64,000 nucleotides of DNA from CBDCFV01 sp963664625. GTDB lineage: Bacteria > Chloroflexota > Dehalococcoidia > Lucifugimonadales > UBA3495. The stretch spans positions 372,001 through 436,000 of the forward strand of contig OY761541.1 in NCBI GenBank assembly GCA_963664625.1, in the 5' to 3' direction. The position numbers and the translations under genes were made by a program. This document shows positions 22,186 through 31,049 of the stretch, in pieces. Numbering within the stretch: the stretch's first letter is position 1; the number at the start of each line of letters is the position of its first letter. Under the pieces are notes generated by a model. That model worked only from the letters and a program-made list of their open reading frames with translations, had not been told where the DNA came from and ran no database searches.

Positions 22186-23052
22186 ATGGCAACGGTAGGC
22201 AGCGGGAAATATACCTACGAAGTAAACGAGAATTGGGCCAGGTTGCCCGACGGGATGTCCTTCGGGGAGGTCAGCGCGGCGGCCGTCGACTCCCAGGACA
22301 GGGTGTACGTATTCCAGAGGAAGGACCCGCCCATTCTCGTGTTCGACCGGGACGGCAATTTCCTGGACTCATGGGGCGACGGTTCAACCAACTTCGCCCA
22401 CGGCATTTTCATAGGGACCGACGACCTGATGTACGTCACCGACCGGGATGACCACGTGTGTCTGAAGTACACCCTAGACGGCAAGCCTCTTCAGATCCTG
22501 GGAGAAAGGGGAGTGTTTTCCGACACCGGCTGCGAGGAGGACAGCGGCAAGGTGCTGAGGGCCGGCGGCCCCTTCAACAAGCCCTCGGGCATGGTCAACT
22601 CGCCCTCCGGCGACCTGTACGTGTCCGACGGCTACCGCAACTGCCGCGTCCACCGCTTCGCCGCCGACGGGTCCCTCATCCAGTCCTGGGGAGAGCCGGG
22701 CAAGGTAGCCCCCAACGAGTTCCACGCGCCCCACGATTTGTGGGTGGACCGGGATGGAATAGTGTACGTTTGCGACCGGGACAACGAGCGGGTGCAGGTA
22801 TTTTCCGCCGACGGGCAGTACCAAACGATGTGGACCGACATGGGCCGGGCAACGTCCATCTGGATGGACACGGACGAGACGGTGTACGTTACCGAACTGA
22901 CACCGGCCCTGGGAATCTGGGACAAGCAGGGCAACCTGATTCAGAAGGTGGAGTCGAAGGCCGCTCACTGGATCGGCGGCGATTCCAACGGAAACCTGTA
23001 CTTGGCCGGGGCTGGTATCCCCAGCGTAACCAAGTTAATCAAGCAGAGCTAG
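22186..23052 (+). CDS. NHL-repeat six-bladed beta-propeller protein
   Basis: A 288-residue beta-propeller built from NHL-like repeats: DRVYVFQRKDPPILVFDRDG, MYVTDRDDHVCLKYTLDGK, LYVSDGYRNCRVHRFAADG, VYVCDRDNERVQVFSADG, VYVTELTPALGIWDKQGN, LYLAG. There is no signal peptide, so it should be cytoplasmic. Relatives include peptidyl-alpha-hydroxyglycine lyase-like proteins, but most bacterial members have no known role. The start at 22186 follows GGAGG at 22171-22175; a longer frame reaching back to 21931 overlaps the MNT-HEPN gene and is rejected. A TATAAT box lies at 22107-22112. Confidence 0.85.
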   Translation: MATVGSGKYTYEVNENWARLPDGMSFGEVSAAAVDSQDRVYVFQRKDPPILVFDRDGNFLDSWGDGSTNFAHGIFIGTDDLMYVTDRDDHVCLKYTLDGKPLQILGERGVFSDTGCEEDSGKVLRAGGPFNKPSGMVNSPSGDLYVSDGYRNCRVHRFAADGSLIQSWGEPGKVAPNEFHAPHDLWVDRDGIVYVCDRDNERVQVFSADGQYQTMWTDMGRATSIWMDTDETVYVTELTPALGIWDKQGNLIQKVESKAAHWIGGDSNGNLYLAGAGIPSVTKLIKQS

Positions 23053-23089
23053 GGTATATTGCTACTTTAGGAAAGTGGCTCGCCCAACC

Positions 23090-23114
23090 GTCATTCCCGC
23101 GCAGGCGGGAATCC
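23090..23114. repeat. dispersed REP-like palindrome
   Basis: GTCA followed by the core TTCCCGCGCAGGCGGGAA, in inverse orientation to the copy 40 bases downstream; together they fill the gap after the NHL gene. Confidence 0.78.
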
Positions 23115-23154
23115 AATGCCTTGGGGCACAGCAGTGTCCCCCAGTGCATGCTTT

Positions 23155-23180
23155 GGATCCCTGCTTTCGCGGGGATGACG
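23155..23180. repeat. dispersed REP-like palindrome, diverged copy
   Basis: TCCCTGCTTTCGCGGGGATGA, read from 23158 for about 20 bases, is a diverged member of the TTCCCGC family with compensating changes that keep the arms paired. Confidence 0.7.
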
Positions 23181-23208
23181 AGGAAATGTTAGTCCGGGAG
23201 GTCCCTTC

Positions 23209-24216
23209 ATGCCCGTTGACGGCCCCTTGGTCAAGGTAATCGGCACCGGAGGCAGCATCGCCGGGGTCGGCCCGCACCGGCTTGACTACATCCTCTACCC
23301 GGAGTTGGGCCAGCATATCACCATCGAGCAGTCCCTTGAGAGGGTCCCGGAGGCCCTGGAAGTGGCCCGCATCGAGTCGGAGGACCTGATCAGCGTCGGC
23401 AGCACGGCCATCGGCGGCCCCGAATGGCTGCGGCTGTCCAACCGCATCAACCAGATTTTCGCCGACGAGCCGGATGTTGCGGGCGTCGTCGTGACCCACG
23501 GCACCGCTACTTTGGAAGAGACCGCCTACTTCCTTCACCTGACGGTCAAGTCGTCCAAGCCGGTGGTGGTCACCGGGGCCATGCGCCCGCCAACGTCTCT
23601 GGGCACCGACGCCGACCTCAATCTATTGGACGCCATACGCATTGCCGCTACCCCTCACGCATCGGGCAAAGGTGTGCTAACGGTGTTGAACAACGAAATC
23701 CAGTGCGCCCGGGACGTTACCAAGGCCAACGCCTTCCGGGTCGAGACCTTCCGCCCCAACGAGCTGGGGTTCCTGGGCTACGCCGATTCCGACGGCGAGG
23801 TGGTCTTCTACCGGACGCCGGTGCGGAAGCACACCGTAGACACGCCCTTCGACATTGCCGGCCTGGCGGACCTGCCGCGGGTGGACATCGTTTACTCCTA
23901 CGCCGGGGCCGACGGGCTGCTGATCGACGCGGTGCGGGCCAACGGCTCCGACGGCTTGGTGGTGGCGGGCTTCGGCGGCGGCACCTACCCGCCAGCGGTG
24001 CTGCAAGCCTCCGCTACGGCGGCGGAATCAGGGATCCCGGTGGTGTTAGCTACGCGCGCCACCGCCGGCAGAGTTGTGACCACGCCGCAAAAGGAGCAAC
24101 TGGGTCTCATGGTCTGCGACAACCTACTGCCCCAGAAGGCGCGGGTGCTGCTGATGCTGGCCTTGACCGTGACCTCTGACCGCTCGGGTATCCAGCAGAT
24201 GTTCTACGAGTACTGA
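23209..24216 (+). CDS. ansA: L-asparaginase
   Basis: A 335-residue asparaginase/glutaminase hydrolysing asparagine to aspartate and ammonia. The first catalytic threonine is in VIGTGGSIAG (Thr13) and the second in VVTHGTATLEET (near 98), with AMRPPTSLGTDADLNL and the C-terminal GGGTYPP block, all typical. No signal peptide is seen, so it is probably cytoplasmic. It is followed by a two-hairpin repeat and then a convergent gene. Confidence 0.94.
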   Translation: MPVDGPLVKVIGTGGSIAGVGPHRLDYILYPELGQHITIEQSLERVPEALEVARIESEDLISVGSTAIGGPEWLRLSNRINQIFADEPDVAGVVVTHGTATLEETAYFLHLTVKSSKPVVVTGAMRPPTSLGTDADLNLLDAIRIAATPHASGKGVLTVLNNEIQCARDVTKANAFRVETFRPNELGFLGYADSDGEVVFYRTPVRKHTVDTPFDIAGLADLPRVDIVYSYAGADGLLIDAVRANGSDGLVVAGFGGGTYPPAVLQASATAAESGIPVVLATRATAGRVVTTPQKEQLGLMVCDNLLPQKARVLLMLALTVTSDRSGIQQMFYEY

Positions 24217-24220
24217 AGGA

Positions 24221-24296
24221 GCGATATGGGCGTCCACAAGGGACGCCCCTACGGTACAGTCCTCGGCAGGTAGGGGCAACCCTTGTGGTTGCCCTC
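24221..24296. repeat. two-hairpin intergenic element, copy 1
   Basis: About 76 bases with two hairpins: GGGCGTCC/GGGACGCCC and AGGGGCAACC/GGTTGCCCT, joined by CTACGGTACAGTCC. A ~90% identical copy lies inverted at 45714-45788. Both copies sit between convergent genes. Confidence 0.85.
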
Positions 24297-24324
24297 TGCT
24301 CATCATTTCAAAGCGGTTGGTCTA

Positions 24325-25065
24325 CTAGGCCGCCACCGGCGCCAGGCTCCCCAGAAGCCTGCCGTAGCCGCGTATTTCAGGGGTCATGCCCAAGGCCTTG
24401 AAAGTGGCCCAGATGGTTGCTTGGTTGGACGATACCACTGGCTTGCCGGTGCGCCTCTCCAGTTCGTCCACTGCCTCCAGCGACCGCCACGCGGTGCAGG
24501 AACACAGCAGGGCGTCGGCCTCTGGCAAGCAGACCTTGGAAGCGAACTCCACGACCGACTGCGGGTCTTGGTCGTTGATGCCCTGGTTGCCCGAACTGGA
24601 GGCCACCGGCTCGCCTTCCACGTTCAGCACCTCGAACCCTTGGGCTTCCAAGTAGGCTCTCAGCATCCGGTTGTTCCAATCGGGATAGGGCGACGCTACC
24701 GACAACCGCTTGGCGCCGAAGAACCGCAACGCCTCGACAACGGAAGGGCTGGTGGCCGTGGCAGGAATGCCGGTGGCCCCGGTAATCAGCCGCATCATCT
24801 CCTCGTCCCAGCCCGGCCCCTTGTAGAAACTGCCGGTGGTGCAGCCGTAGGCGATGACGTCCACGTTGGCAGTGGCAAGGTAGCGGGCGGCAAGCTCGAT
24901 GTCCGCGTTCATACGGTCCATGCCCTGAGCATCCGAAAACTCGTTGGTCAACCACATCCGATGACCGTGGATAGTAACGTCTTTGGGCGCCACCAGTTGG
25001 CAGTCCGCTTCGAAAGTCGTGTTGGTAGACGGGACCATAACACCGATGCGGGTCCTTACGGCCAT
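24325..25065 (-). CDS. maleate cis-trans isomerase/arylmalonate decarboxylase-family protein
   Basis: A 246-residue member of the Asp/Glu racemase superfamily. It has the opening RIGVMVPSTNTTFEAD and two active-site cysteines in AYGCTTGSF (near 79) and LLCSCTAWRSLE (near 190), the pair used by maleate isomerases and related racemases. Possible reactions are maleate to fumarate, as in nicotinate degradation, or decarboxylation of a malonate; the substrate is not decided. It stands alone between convergent asparaginase and divergent GlcG-like genes. Confidence 0.85.
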   Translation of the reverse strand: MAVRTRIGVMVPSTNTTFEADCQLVAPKDVTIHGHRMWLTNEFSDAQGMDRMNADIELAARYLATANVDVIAYGCTTGSFYKGPGWDEEMMRLITGATGIPATATSPSVVEALRFFGAKRLSVASPYPDWNNRMLRAYLEAQGFEVLNVEGEPVASSSGNQGINDQDPQSVVEFASKVCLPEADALLCSCTAWRSLEAVDELERRTGKPVVSSNQATIWATFKALGMTPEIRGYGRLLGSLAPVAA

Positions 25066-25224
25066 GTCCCTCCTCCTTGCTTCTCAAGTTATGTACGCTG
25101 CGACGAACATTTTACCACGCACCGAGTGAGGCTCCGCCTGGCACTACTCTGCATTCAACTTGAGCAGGCGTTTGATACAATGCACGGGGCAACAGCCACT
25201 CATCAGAAACAGGAGGCTCATCTT

Positions 25225-25677
25225 ATGTCCACCGGCCAAGACATTCCCCGGCCAACCATGCGTATCGCCGACCAGCAACTGAAGCTGGAGCAGGTCCAAG
25301 CGGCTATAAAGGCCATGATGGACCGGGCGCAGGAAATATCCGACAACCCGGTCTGTCTGGCGATCGTTGATGCGTCGGGCAACCTGGAAGCTTTCGCCAA
25401 GATGGACAACGCCCGCGTGTTCACCCGCAGACACGCGGTGCGCAAGGCTTACACCGCCGCCATCCTTGGCATCAACACGTCCAACTGGGAACAGAGAATG
25501 CTGGACATCGGGCACAGCACCGCCGAGAACGGCGACCCAATGATCACCTATGAGCAGGGCGGCGTCACCATCGTCAAGGACGGGGCCATCCTGGGCGGAA
25601 TAGGCGTCGGCGGGCTGTCGGGCCACAACGCCGACGAGGACCTGGCGAAAGTTGGCCTGGCCGCAATGGGCTTATAG
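25225..25677 (+). CDS. GlcG/HbpS-family (DUF336) protein
   Basis: A 150-residue protein of the GlcG/HbpS/PduO-C fold, with CLAIVDASGNLEAFAKMDNAR (near 44-64) and the glycine-rich GGVTIVKDGAILGGIGVGGLSG near 112, diagnostic of the family. Members bind heme or corrinoid, or accompany glycolate and propanediol metabolism; the exact role is usually unknown. The start at 25225 is fixed by AGGAGG at 25211-25216. It is followed by a strong terminator. Confidence 0.88.
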   Translation: MSTGQDIPRPTMRIADQQLKLEQVQAAIKAMMDRAQEISDNPVCLAIVDASGNLEAFAKMDNARVFTRRHAVRKAYTAAILGINTSNWEQRMLDIGHSTAENGDPMITYEQGGVTIVKDGAILGGIGVGGLSGHNADEDLAKVGLAAMGL

Positions 25678-25727
25678 GAGCGTTGCGGGCATCAGCCCAA
25701 AACTACCTGACTCGCCGTCATGTGAGG

Positions 25728-25755
25728 AAGCCCCCTGGATTCAGGGGGCTTATTG
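25728..25755 (+). terminator. rho-independent terminator after the GlcG-like gene
   Basis: Ten-pair stem AAGCCCCCTG (25728-25737)/CAGGGGGCTT (25742-25751) with loop GATT, followed by ATTG. Confidence 0.82.
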
Positions 25756-25770
25756 CGTCGGCGTCCAAGC

Positions 25771-25956
25771 CTACCGGAAAATGAGCGCGCCACCGCGACG
25801 GAAAAACTTGGCGGCCAAACAACTGGTGCATTCGGACTCGACTTCGTGGATTTCCAAGCATTGGGAGCAACCGCAGTTATACACTGGGGCCCGGTTGCAG
25901 GTGGGGCAGGTGTGGGAATGTTCCACATAGGTGTGGAGAGTATCTCGCAGCGACAT
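25771..25956 (-). CDS. small cysteine-rich zinc-ribbon-like protein
   Basis: A 61-residue reading frame with eight cysteines in metal-binding spacing: HTCPTCNRA, NCGCSQC and ECTSC, followed by a basic end (KFFRRGGALIFR). The regular CxxC pairs argue for a real zinc-binding protein. The start at 25956 has only a weak GGA upstream; the frame is open to 26037. It points towards the GlcG terminator. Evidence for expression is weak, and no family is recognised. Confidence 0.45.
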   Translation of the reverse strand: MSLRDTLHTYVEHSHTCPTCNRAPVYNCGCSQCLEIHEVESECTSCLAAKFFRRGGALIFR

Positions 25957-26216
25957 CACGCTATTCCTCGACGCTCTGCTGCCCCGCTTCAGCGCCACAC
26001 CACGAAACACACCCCGCCCGCCGTAAAAGCACGACAACGGCGTAATAAATTTTGTCCAGCTTACCCGGCGCGGTCGTCAACCACTTAGAGATGGAACGAC
26101 GGGTTTTGAGCAAAATCGTATCCCGTGTTTGACAGCATTTCCGCCCGATGCTAACGTTCCCCCGGTTGTCTTAGGCAAACCGAAACGGCTGAAAAATGAC
26201 GACGGGAGACTTATAG

Positions 26217-27842
26217 ATGGCAGACAGGCCCAACATCATCGTTATCCTGGTAGACGACATGGGTTATTCCGACATCGGTTGCTTCGGGTCGGAAATTCGC
26301 ACCCCGAACCTTGACCGGCTGGGAATGAACGGCCTACGTTTCTCCCAGATGTACAACTCGGCCAGGTGTTGCCCAACGCGGGCGGCGCTGCTGACCGGGC
26401 TGAATCCCCAGCAGACGGGCGTAGGGCACATGGTGGACAATTGGGGCCCGCCCGCCTACCAAGGCTACCTGAACAACAACTGCGTCACCGTCGCCGAGGT
26501 GCTGAGGGACCACGGCTACGCCACCTTCATGTCTGGCAAGTGGCACGTCGGCGGACGGTACGACCTGCGCAACCGCGCCAGTTGGGACGAGTTGGTTGGC
26601 AATGCCGGCCACCCCATACCGGTGCAGCGGGGGTTCGACCGGTTCTACGGCATCGTGGCCGGCGCGGCCAACTTCTTCTACCCGCTGACGCTGATGCGGG
26701 ACGACAAGTTCCTGGAACTGGAGCCGTCGGGCTACTATTTCACCGATGCCATTACCGACAACGCGGTGGACATGATCCAGGACAACGCCGGCAGCGGCAA
26801 ACCCTTCTTCCTGCACGTCACCTACACGGCTCCCCACTGGCCCCTTCATGCCCTGGAGGAGGACATAGCCCGCTATGAGGGCAAGTACCGTGGGGGATGG
26901 GAGGCCCTGCGCACCTCCAGGCACGAGCAACTGAAGGGGTTGGGCATTCTGGACTCCAAGTGGGAGATTTCTCCCAGGGACAAGGACGCCCAGCCGTGGA
27001 ACGAGACATCCAACCAGGACTGGCACGACCTTCGCATGGCGGTCTATGCCGCCCAGATAGACCGGGTTGACCAAGGCGTCGGCAGGATTCTCGCCAAGCT
27101 CCAGGAACTGGGCGTGGAAGACAACACGCTGATCATGTTCATGTCGGACAACGGCGGGTGCGCCGAGTTCCTGGCCGAGGAGAGCAACCGGCCGGAGCCG
27201 TCCCAGTACTCGATGCCCAACGCCGACGGGTCAGAGGTTATGGTAGGCAACATACCCAACCTGCGCCCCGGTCCCGGCACCACCTTCATGAGCTACGACC
27301 TGGCTTGGGCCAACGCCAGCAACTCGCCCTTCCGGCTGTTCAAGCGGTGGACCCACGAGGGCGGCATATCGACGCCCCTCATCGTCCACTGGCCCGACAG
27401 GATCAAGCAACCGGCCATCGTACACGAGCCGACCCACATAACCGACATCCCGGCCACCTGCATCGCCGCCGCCGGGGCGACCTACCCGACCGAGTTCGGC
27501 GGCAACCCCATAACCCCCATCGAGGGCCAGAGCTTCATGCAGGCGATTGACAGCGGGGACTGGAATCGGCCCACACCCATCTTCTGGGAGCACGAGGGCA
27601 GCCGGGCGGTGCGCGCGGGAGAGTGGAAGCTGGTCAGCGAGGTGGGCGGCCAGTGGGAACTGTACAACATGGACCAGGACAGGACCGAGTTGAACAACCT
27701 GGTCGAATCAAACCGCCCCAAGGCGGAAGAGATGGGCAAGATGTACGACGAGTGGGCCGCCCGCTGCGGCGTATCGCCTTGGCCCATCCCGCCCCATGCT
27801 TGGAACCCCCGGATGATCGGGGGGCACAACCACATTTCGTGA
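26217..27842 (+). CDS. C-type sulfatase (arylsulfatase family)
   Basis: A 541-residue sulfatase/alkaline-phosphatase superfamily enzyme that removes sulfate from organic esters. The metal site NIIVILVDDMGYSDIGC opens the chain. The signature ARCCPTRAALLTG (near 50-62) contains the cysteine converted to formylglycine, so a maturation enzyme is needed. SGKWHVG (near 101) and a later SDNGG near 308 complete the site. No clear signal peptide is present, suggesting a cytoplasmic location. Its substrate is unknown; sulfated marine polysaccharide fragments or small aryl sulfates are possible. Confidence 0.93.
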   Translation: MADRPNIIVILVDDMGYSDIGCFGSEIRTPNLDRLGMNGLRFSQMYNSARCCPTRAALLTGLNPQQTGVGHMVDNWGPPAYQGYLNNNCVTVAEVLRDHGYATFMSGKWHVGGRYDLRNRASWDELVGNAGHPIPVQRGFDRFYGIVAGAANFFYPLTLMRDDKFLELEPSGYYFTDAITDNAVDMIQDNAGSGKPFFLHVTYTAPHWPLHALEEDIARYEGKYRGGWEALRTSRHEQLKGLGILDSKWEISPRDKDAQPWNETSNQDWHDLRMAVYAAQIDRVDQGVGRILAKLQELGVEDNTLIMFMSDNGGCAEFLAEESNRPEPSQYSMPNADGSEVMVGNIPNLRPGPGTTFMSYDLAWANASNSPFRLFKRWTHEGGISTPLIVHWPDRIKQPAIVHEPTHITDIPATCIAAAGATYPTEFGGNPITPIEGQSFMQAIDSGDWNRPTPIFWEHEGSRAVRAGEWKLVSEVGGQWELYNMDQDRTELNNLVESNRPKAEEMGKMYDEWAARCGVSPWPIPPHAWNPRMIGGHNHIS

Positions 27843-27876
27843 AAATACCCGCAAGCACACAGACCAAGTTCGGGGT

Positions 27877-29010
27877 CTACAGCCCGTAGAGCCTCGCGCA
27901 GTTGTCCCAGAGAATTTTCTTTTTGGCCTTGGGGGAAATCTCCTCCAAGGCCAGCAGTTCTTCTACCGCGTGGGGGAAGGCCGAGTCGGGGTGAGGGTAG
28001 TCGGTGGAGAAGACCACGTTGTCGTCTCCCAATCGGGCCAGCATGTCCGCGGCGAGGTACTCGTCGGCGTCTATCGAGATGAAGCACTGGCGCTGGAAGT
28101 AGTCCGAGGGCCTGGCTTGGAGCGGTATTGTTTCTCCGGCGCCGAACTTCTCCCACTGGTCGTCCAAGCGGTAAAGCCACCACGGGAGCCAGCTACAGTT
28201 CCCTTCGAGGAAGGCCACCTTCAGGCGGGGGAACCTTTCGAGTACGCCGCCAAGAATCATGCTGCCCATCGCCATCATCAGTTCGAGCGGGAAGACGGAG
28301 GCGTGGGACAGGGTGCGGTAACCGGGATGGCCGACCAGCCTGTCGCCCAAGTAGTCCTTTGAGACCGCGCCGGAGGTGCCGTGGAAGCAGGCTGGCACTT
28401 GCAGACGCTCCAACTCGGCCCACAGAGCATCGAATTCGGCGTCGTGGACATGCTTCCCGGCAATGGGCATAGGCAACAGAACAATGCCCAGAGAACCGAG
28501 TTCCTCGACGCTTCTCCTGGCCTCTTCGGCTGCCAGGTCCGCGTCGTGTTGCGGCACGATGGTCGTGGCTTTGAGCCTCGATGGGTCTTCCCGGCAGTAG
28601 TCGGCTACCCAGTCATTGAAGGCGCGGCACAGGGCCAAGGAGTATTCCGGATCCAAGGAGTCCAGCGACACCAACATGCTGGCGGCAGTGCGGAACAACA
28701 CCGCCACGTCGATGCCCTCGGCGTCCATGGCGCGGAGGGATGACGCCGGATCGAAATGGCGCTCCCACCCGTCCTGCATGACGCTGCCCGCCCGTTGGTC
28801 CATCTCCTCGTTGGCGCGCAGCACTTGAGCGTCGCCAATCCAGGGCGGTACGGACTGGCCGTCAAGCACCCACCCGGCGTAGTGGCCGGGACGGTTATGG
28901 GTGGCCTTGGGAATGCGATTGTGGTACGCCGGGTCCAGGTAACGCTCGTACATGTCCGGCGGTTCCATCAGGTGCAGGTCGCTGTCCAGGACCCGGTAGC
29001 CGTTCTTCAA
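27877..29010 (-). CDS. amidohydrolase-family (Amidohydro_2) metal-dependent hydrolase
   Basis: A 377-residue TIM-barrel hydrolase of the ACMSD-like amidohydrolase_2 group. The start VLDSDLHLMEPPDMYERYL corresponds to the metal-binding strand-1 region (DxH). Later PACFHGTSG (near 207), AFLEGNCSWLPWWLYRLD (near 270) and FSTDYPHPDS (near 333) carry the His, Glu and Asp metal-site residues. Proteins of this type are abundant in SAR202-like Chloroflexota and may decarboxylate or hydrolyse aromatic breakdown products. It converges with the sulfatase gene. Confidence 0.88.
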   Translation of the reverse strand: MKNGYRVLDSDLHLMEPPDMYERYLDPAYHNRIPKATHNRPGHYAGWVLDGQSVPPWIGDAQVLRANEEMDQRAGSVMQDGWERHFDPASSLRAMDAEGIDVAVLFRTAASMLVSLDSLDPEYSLALCRAFNDWVADYCREDPSRLKATTIVPQHDADLAAEEARRSVEELGSLGIVLLPMPIAGKHVHDAEFDALWAELERLQVPACFHGTSGAVSKDYLGDRLVGHPGYRTLSHASVFPLELMMAMGSMILGGVLERFPRLKVAFLEGNCSWLPWWLYRLDDQWEKFGAGETIPLQARPSDYFQRQCFISIDADEYLAADMLARLGDDNVVFSTDYPHPDSAFPHAVEELLALEEISPKAKKKILWDNCARLYGL

Positions 29011-29103
29011 CGTTCTTGCCTCTTTAAGGTGGGTGTTGCCGACTCTCGCACTATTTGATGAACCGGTCAGACCATTGGACGGGAAAAGCAGAGACGGCGG
29101 CGC

Positions 29104-29439
29104 CTAACGGACAATCCCCGTTTTACGGTAATGGGGTTCGTACATGCTCTTCCAAGTTGACTTCTTTATGAAATGCTTACTGGGAACAACGGGGACCTCG
29201 TCTTCCGTCACTTCATCAAGTATCAGGCCAGAGAGTCCGGCAGTCCAGTGGGCGTCCAACCGCTTCTGGTCCCCGTCGAATACTATCCAAATGTCCAGAT
29301 ATTCTTCGTCATAGTGGTCGAATCTGGCTTGGACGATAATCGGGTCAAACACGAACTCGTCCTTGAACCGTTCAGCCAGAAGCCGCCGGACTATATTTTC
29401 GACTTTCTCCATAACTTCCTGGGGAGTCTTTATTCTCAT
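29104..29439 (-). CDS. unknown protein downstream of a HEPN gene
   Basis: A 111-residue alpha/beta protein not recognised. The N-terminal helix (TPQEVMEKVENIVRRLLAER) is followed by beta-rich FDPIIVQARFDHYDEEYLDIWIVFDG and a basic end (KKSTWKSMYEPHYRKTG). It follows the HEPN gene at 29476 by 36 bases on the same strand, so it may be the partner of that protein; position is the only evidence. Confidence 0.6.
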   Translation of the reverse strand: MRIKTPQEVMEKVENIVRRLLAERFKDEFVFDPIIVQARFDHYDEEYLDIWIVFDGDQKRLDAHWTAGLSGLILDEVTEDEVPVVPSKHFIKKSTWKSMYEPHYRKTGIVR

Positions 29440-29475
29440 GTAACCCTCACTAGCCGTAAATTATACCGCCTTACG

Positions 29476-29961
29476 TCAGTCTCTCCGGTGTCTCAGCAGG
29501 ACGTGGACCGTAAATGCTCGCCTGACTGACGCGGGTGTGTTTTCAAACTCGGTCAACACCTCTTCGGTTTCCTGAATGAGTTGCATAACATCTTCGCGAG
29601 AAAACTTGGCTGCCGGGTCGTAGTCGGCTTCATGCCGATGGCGTTGCATATCAGTGAACACTTCTCCGAACCGGCGAATTTCCACCGGAAACGCCCGCAT
29701 CACAGCTTGGTTGTTGCACTGATTTCTGGCATGACCGTGCTCCAACGCTCTGTAAGTCTGACGCCATGTCTCCTGGACAGGGCTGCCGCGCCTCGAGCCG
29801 GCCAACGCATTTGCGCCAGACAAGGCAAGGGCGTGGAAAAGAGCGTAGTAGGCGGCGCTTACAGCTCGGCGTAATTCCGTCTGTCTGGGGCGTCCCTGGC
29901 TGCCACCAACTACCCCGGACGCCAGTTGCCGGGCTATCCTTATCAGGTCGCGGGGGTTCAC
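29476..29961 (-). CDS. HEPN-domain protein
   Basis: A 161-residue HEPN-like protein. The first helix pair RRAVSAAYYALFHALALSGANAL is typical of the HEPN group with a Y-Y-A-x-F-H core, and the second half holds MQRHRHEADYDP, the R...ADYDP block of the same group, where arginine and histidine could form an RNase site. It is grouped with a small unknown protein (29104) in what looks like a two-gene toxin-antitoxin-type unit. It begins 28 bases after the dehydrogenase stop. Confidence 0.78.
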   Translation of the reverse strand: MNPRDLIRIARQLASGVVGGSQGRPRQTELRRAVSAAYYALFHALALSGANALAGSRRGSPVQETWRQTYRALEHGHARNQCNNQAVMRAFPVEIRRFGEVFTDMQRHRHEADYDPAAKFSREDVMQLIQETEEVLTEFENTPASVRRAFTVHVLLRHRRD

Positions 29962-29988
29962 GGCGCTTGGCCAGGAAGGGTTATTTCA

Positions 29989-31017
29989 CTACCCATGCGG
30001 CTGAACGATCACCTTCAGGGAGTCCCGGGCGTCGGCGGTGAGTTTGAAGCCCAGCGCAGCCTCCTCCAGTCCCAAGCGGTGGGTAATCATGTCGCCCACG
30101 CGAACGCTCTTCGCTTTTATCAGTTCCAGCGCAGCGGCCAGGTTGCCTGGCGCACCGGCATAGGTAGTGGTAAGGGTAGCGTCGTTCCTGAAAAAGAGTT
30201 CGTTAACCGGGACGGAGATGTTGACTCCCGGAGCCGTGGGGGCAAAGAAAAGAACGGTGCCGCCCCGGTCCACCGAATCCAAAGCCTGCTGCAACGCGGG
30301 AGGAGCGCCGGTGCACACGATGACCAGATCGGCCAACCTGCCGTCGTTGACATCTCGGAGGTAACCGGGAACATCCTCGGTGGCCGGGCAGGTATAGTCG
30401 GCGCCGAACCTTTGGGCGGCCGCCAAGCGGTAGTCCACCACATCGGTGGCGACAATCCTCCCGGCGCCCAGGGTGCGGGCCAGGTTTATGTGAAGCAGGC
30501 CGGCCAGGCCACTTCCCAACACGATGACGCTCTGGCCTGCTTGGATATTGGCCCGTTGCTGGCCGCGCAGCACACAGGCCAACGGTTCGGCGAAGGATGC
30601 CTCGTCGAAGGACATACCACTGGGGATTTTGAACACCCCGCGGTCCACGTTTATCGCCGGGACCCGCAGGTATTCGGAGAAGCCGCCGGGGTCGAAGCTC
30701 GTTTCCCGTAGAGTGTCGCAAACGGTGTGATGGCCGTTGAGGCAGTAGTGACAGACGTTGCATGGGACATGGTGGGTCACCACCACCCGGTCCCCTTCGC
30801 GGAAGCGTTCCACGCCGTCGCCAACCTCGGCGACCTGTCCGGCCACCTCATGCCCAAGCACCACGGGCGCGCGGGCGGCGCGGTACCACTCCATAACGTC
30901 GCTGCCGCATATACCGCTGGCCTCTACCTTGACCAGCAACTCGCCGGGGCCGACCTGTGGCATGGGCAGGTCCTCCAGCCGCACGTCCCGGTTGTTGTAA
31001 TACATTGCTACGCGCAT
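29989..31017 (-). CDS. zinc-dependent medium-chain alcohol/polyol dehydrogenase
   Basis: A 342-residue MDR-family dehydrogenase. The catalytic zinc site is formed by GICGSD (Cys37), GHEVAGQV (His/Glu near 56-57) and the later FAEPLAC glutamate. The structural zinc cysteines are in CNVCHYCLNGHHTVC (near 91-105). NAD binding is at VLGSGLAGLLHINLARTLGA. It resembles threonine or sorbitol dehydrogenases, but the substrate is not determinable. It lies between Uma2 and HEPN genes on the same strand. Confidence 0.91.
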   Translation of the reverse strand: MRVAMYYNNRDVRLEDLPMPQVGPGELLVKVEASGICGSDVMEWYRAARAPVVLGHEVAGQVAEVGDGVERFREGDRVVVTHHVPCNVCHYCLNGHHTVCDTLRETSFDPGGFSEYLRVPAINVDRGVFKIPSGMSFDEASFAEPLACVLRGQQRANIQAGQSVIVLGSGLAGLLHINLARTLGAGRIVATDVVDYRLAAAQRFGADYTCPATEDVPGYLRDVNDGRLADLVIVCTGAPPALQQALDSVDRGGTVLFFAPTAPGVNISVPVNELFFRNDATLTTTYAGAPGNLAAALELIKAKSVRVGDMITHRLGLEEAALGFKLTADARDSLKVIVQPHG

Positions 31018-31049
31018 AAAACCTTTACCTGACGATGATTGAGAATCGG

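Noticed and set aside
24283..25224. A long upstream extension of the GlcG-like gene on the plus strand
   Set aside because: It runs antisense through the maleate isomerase-like gene, and a strong ribosome site fixes the start at 25225.
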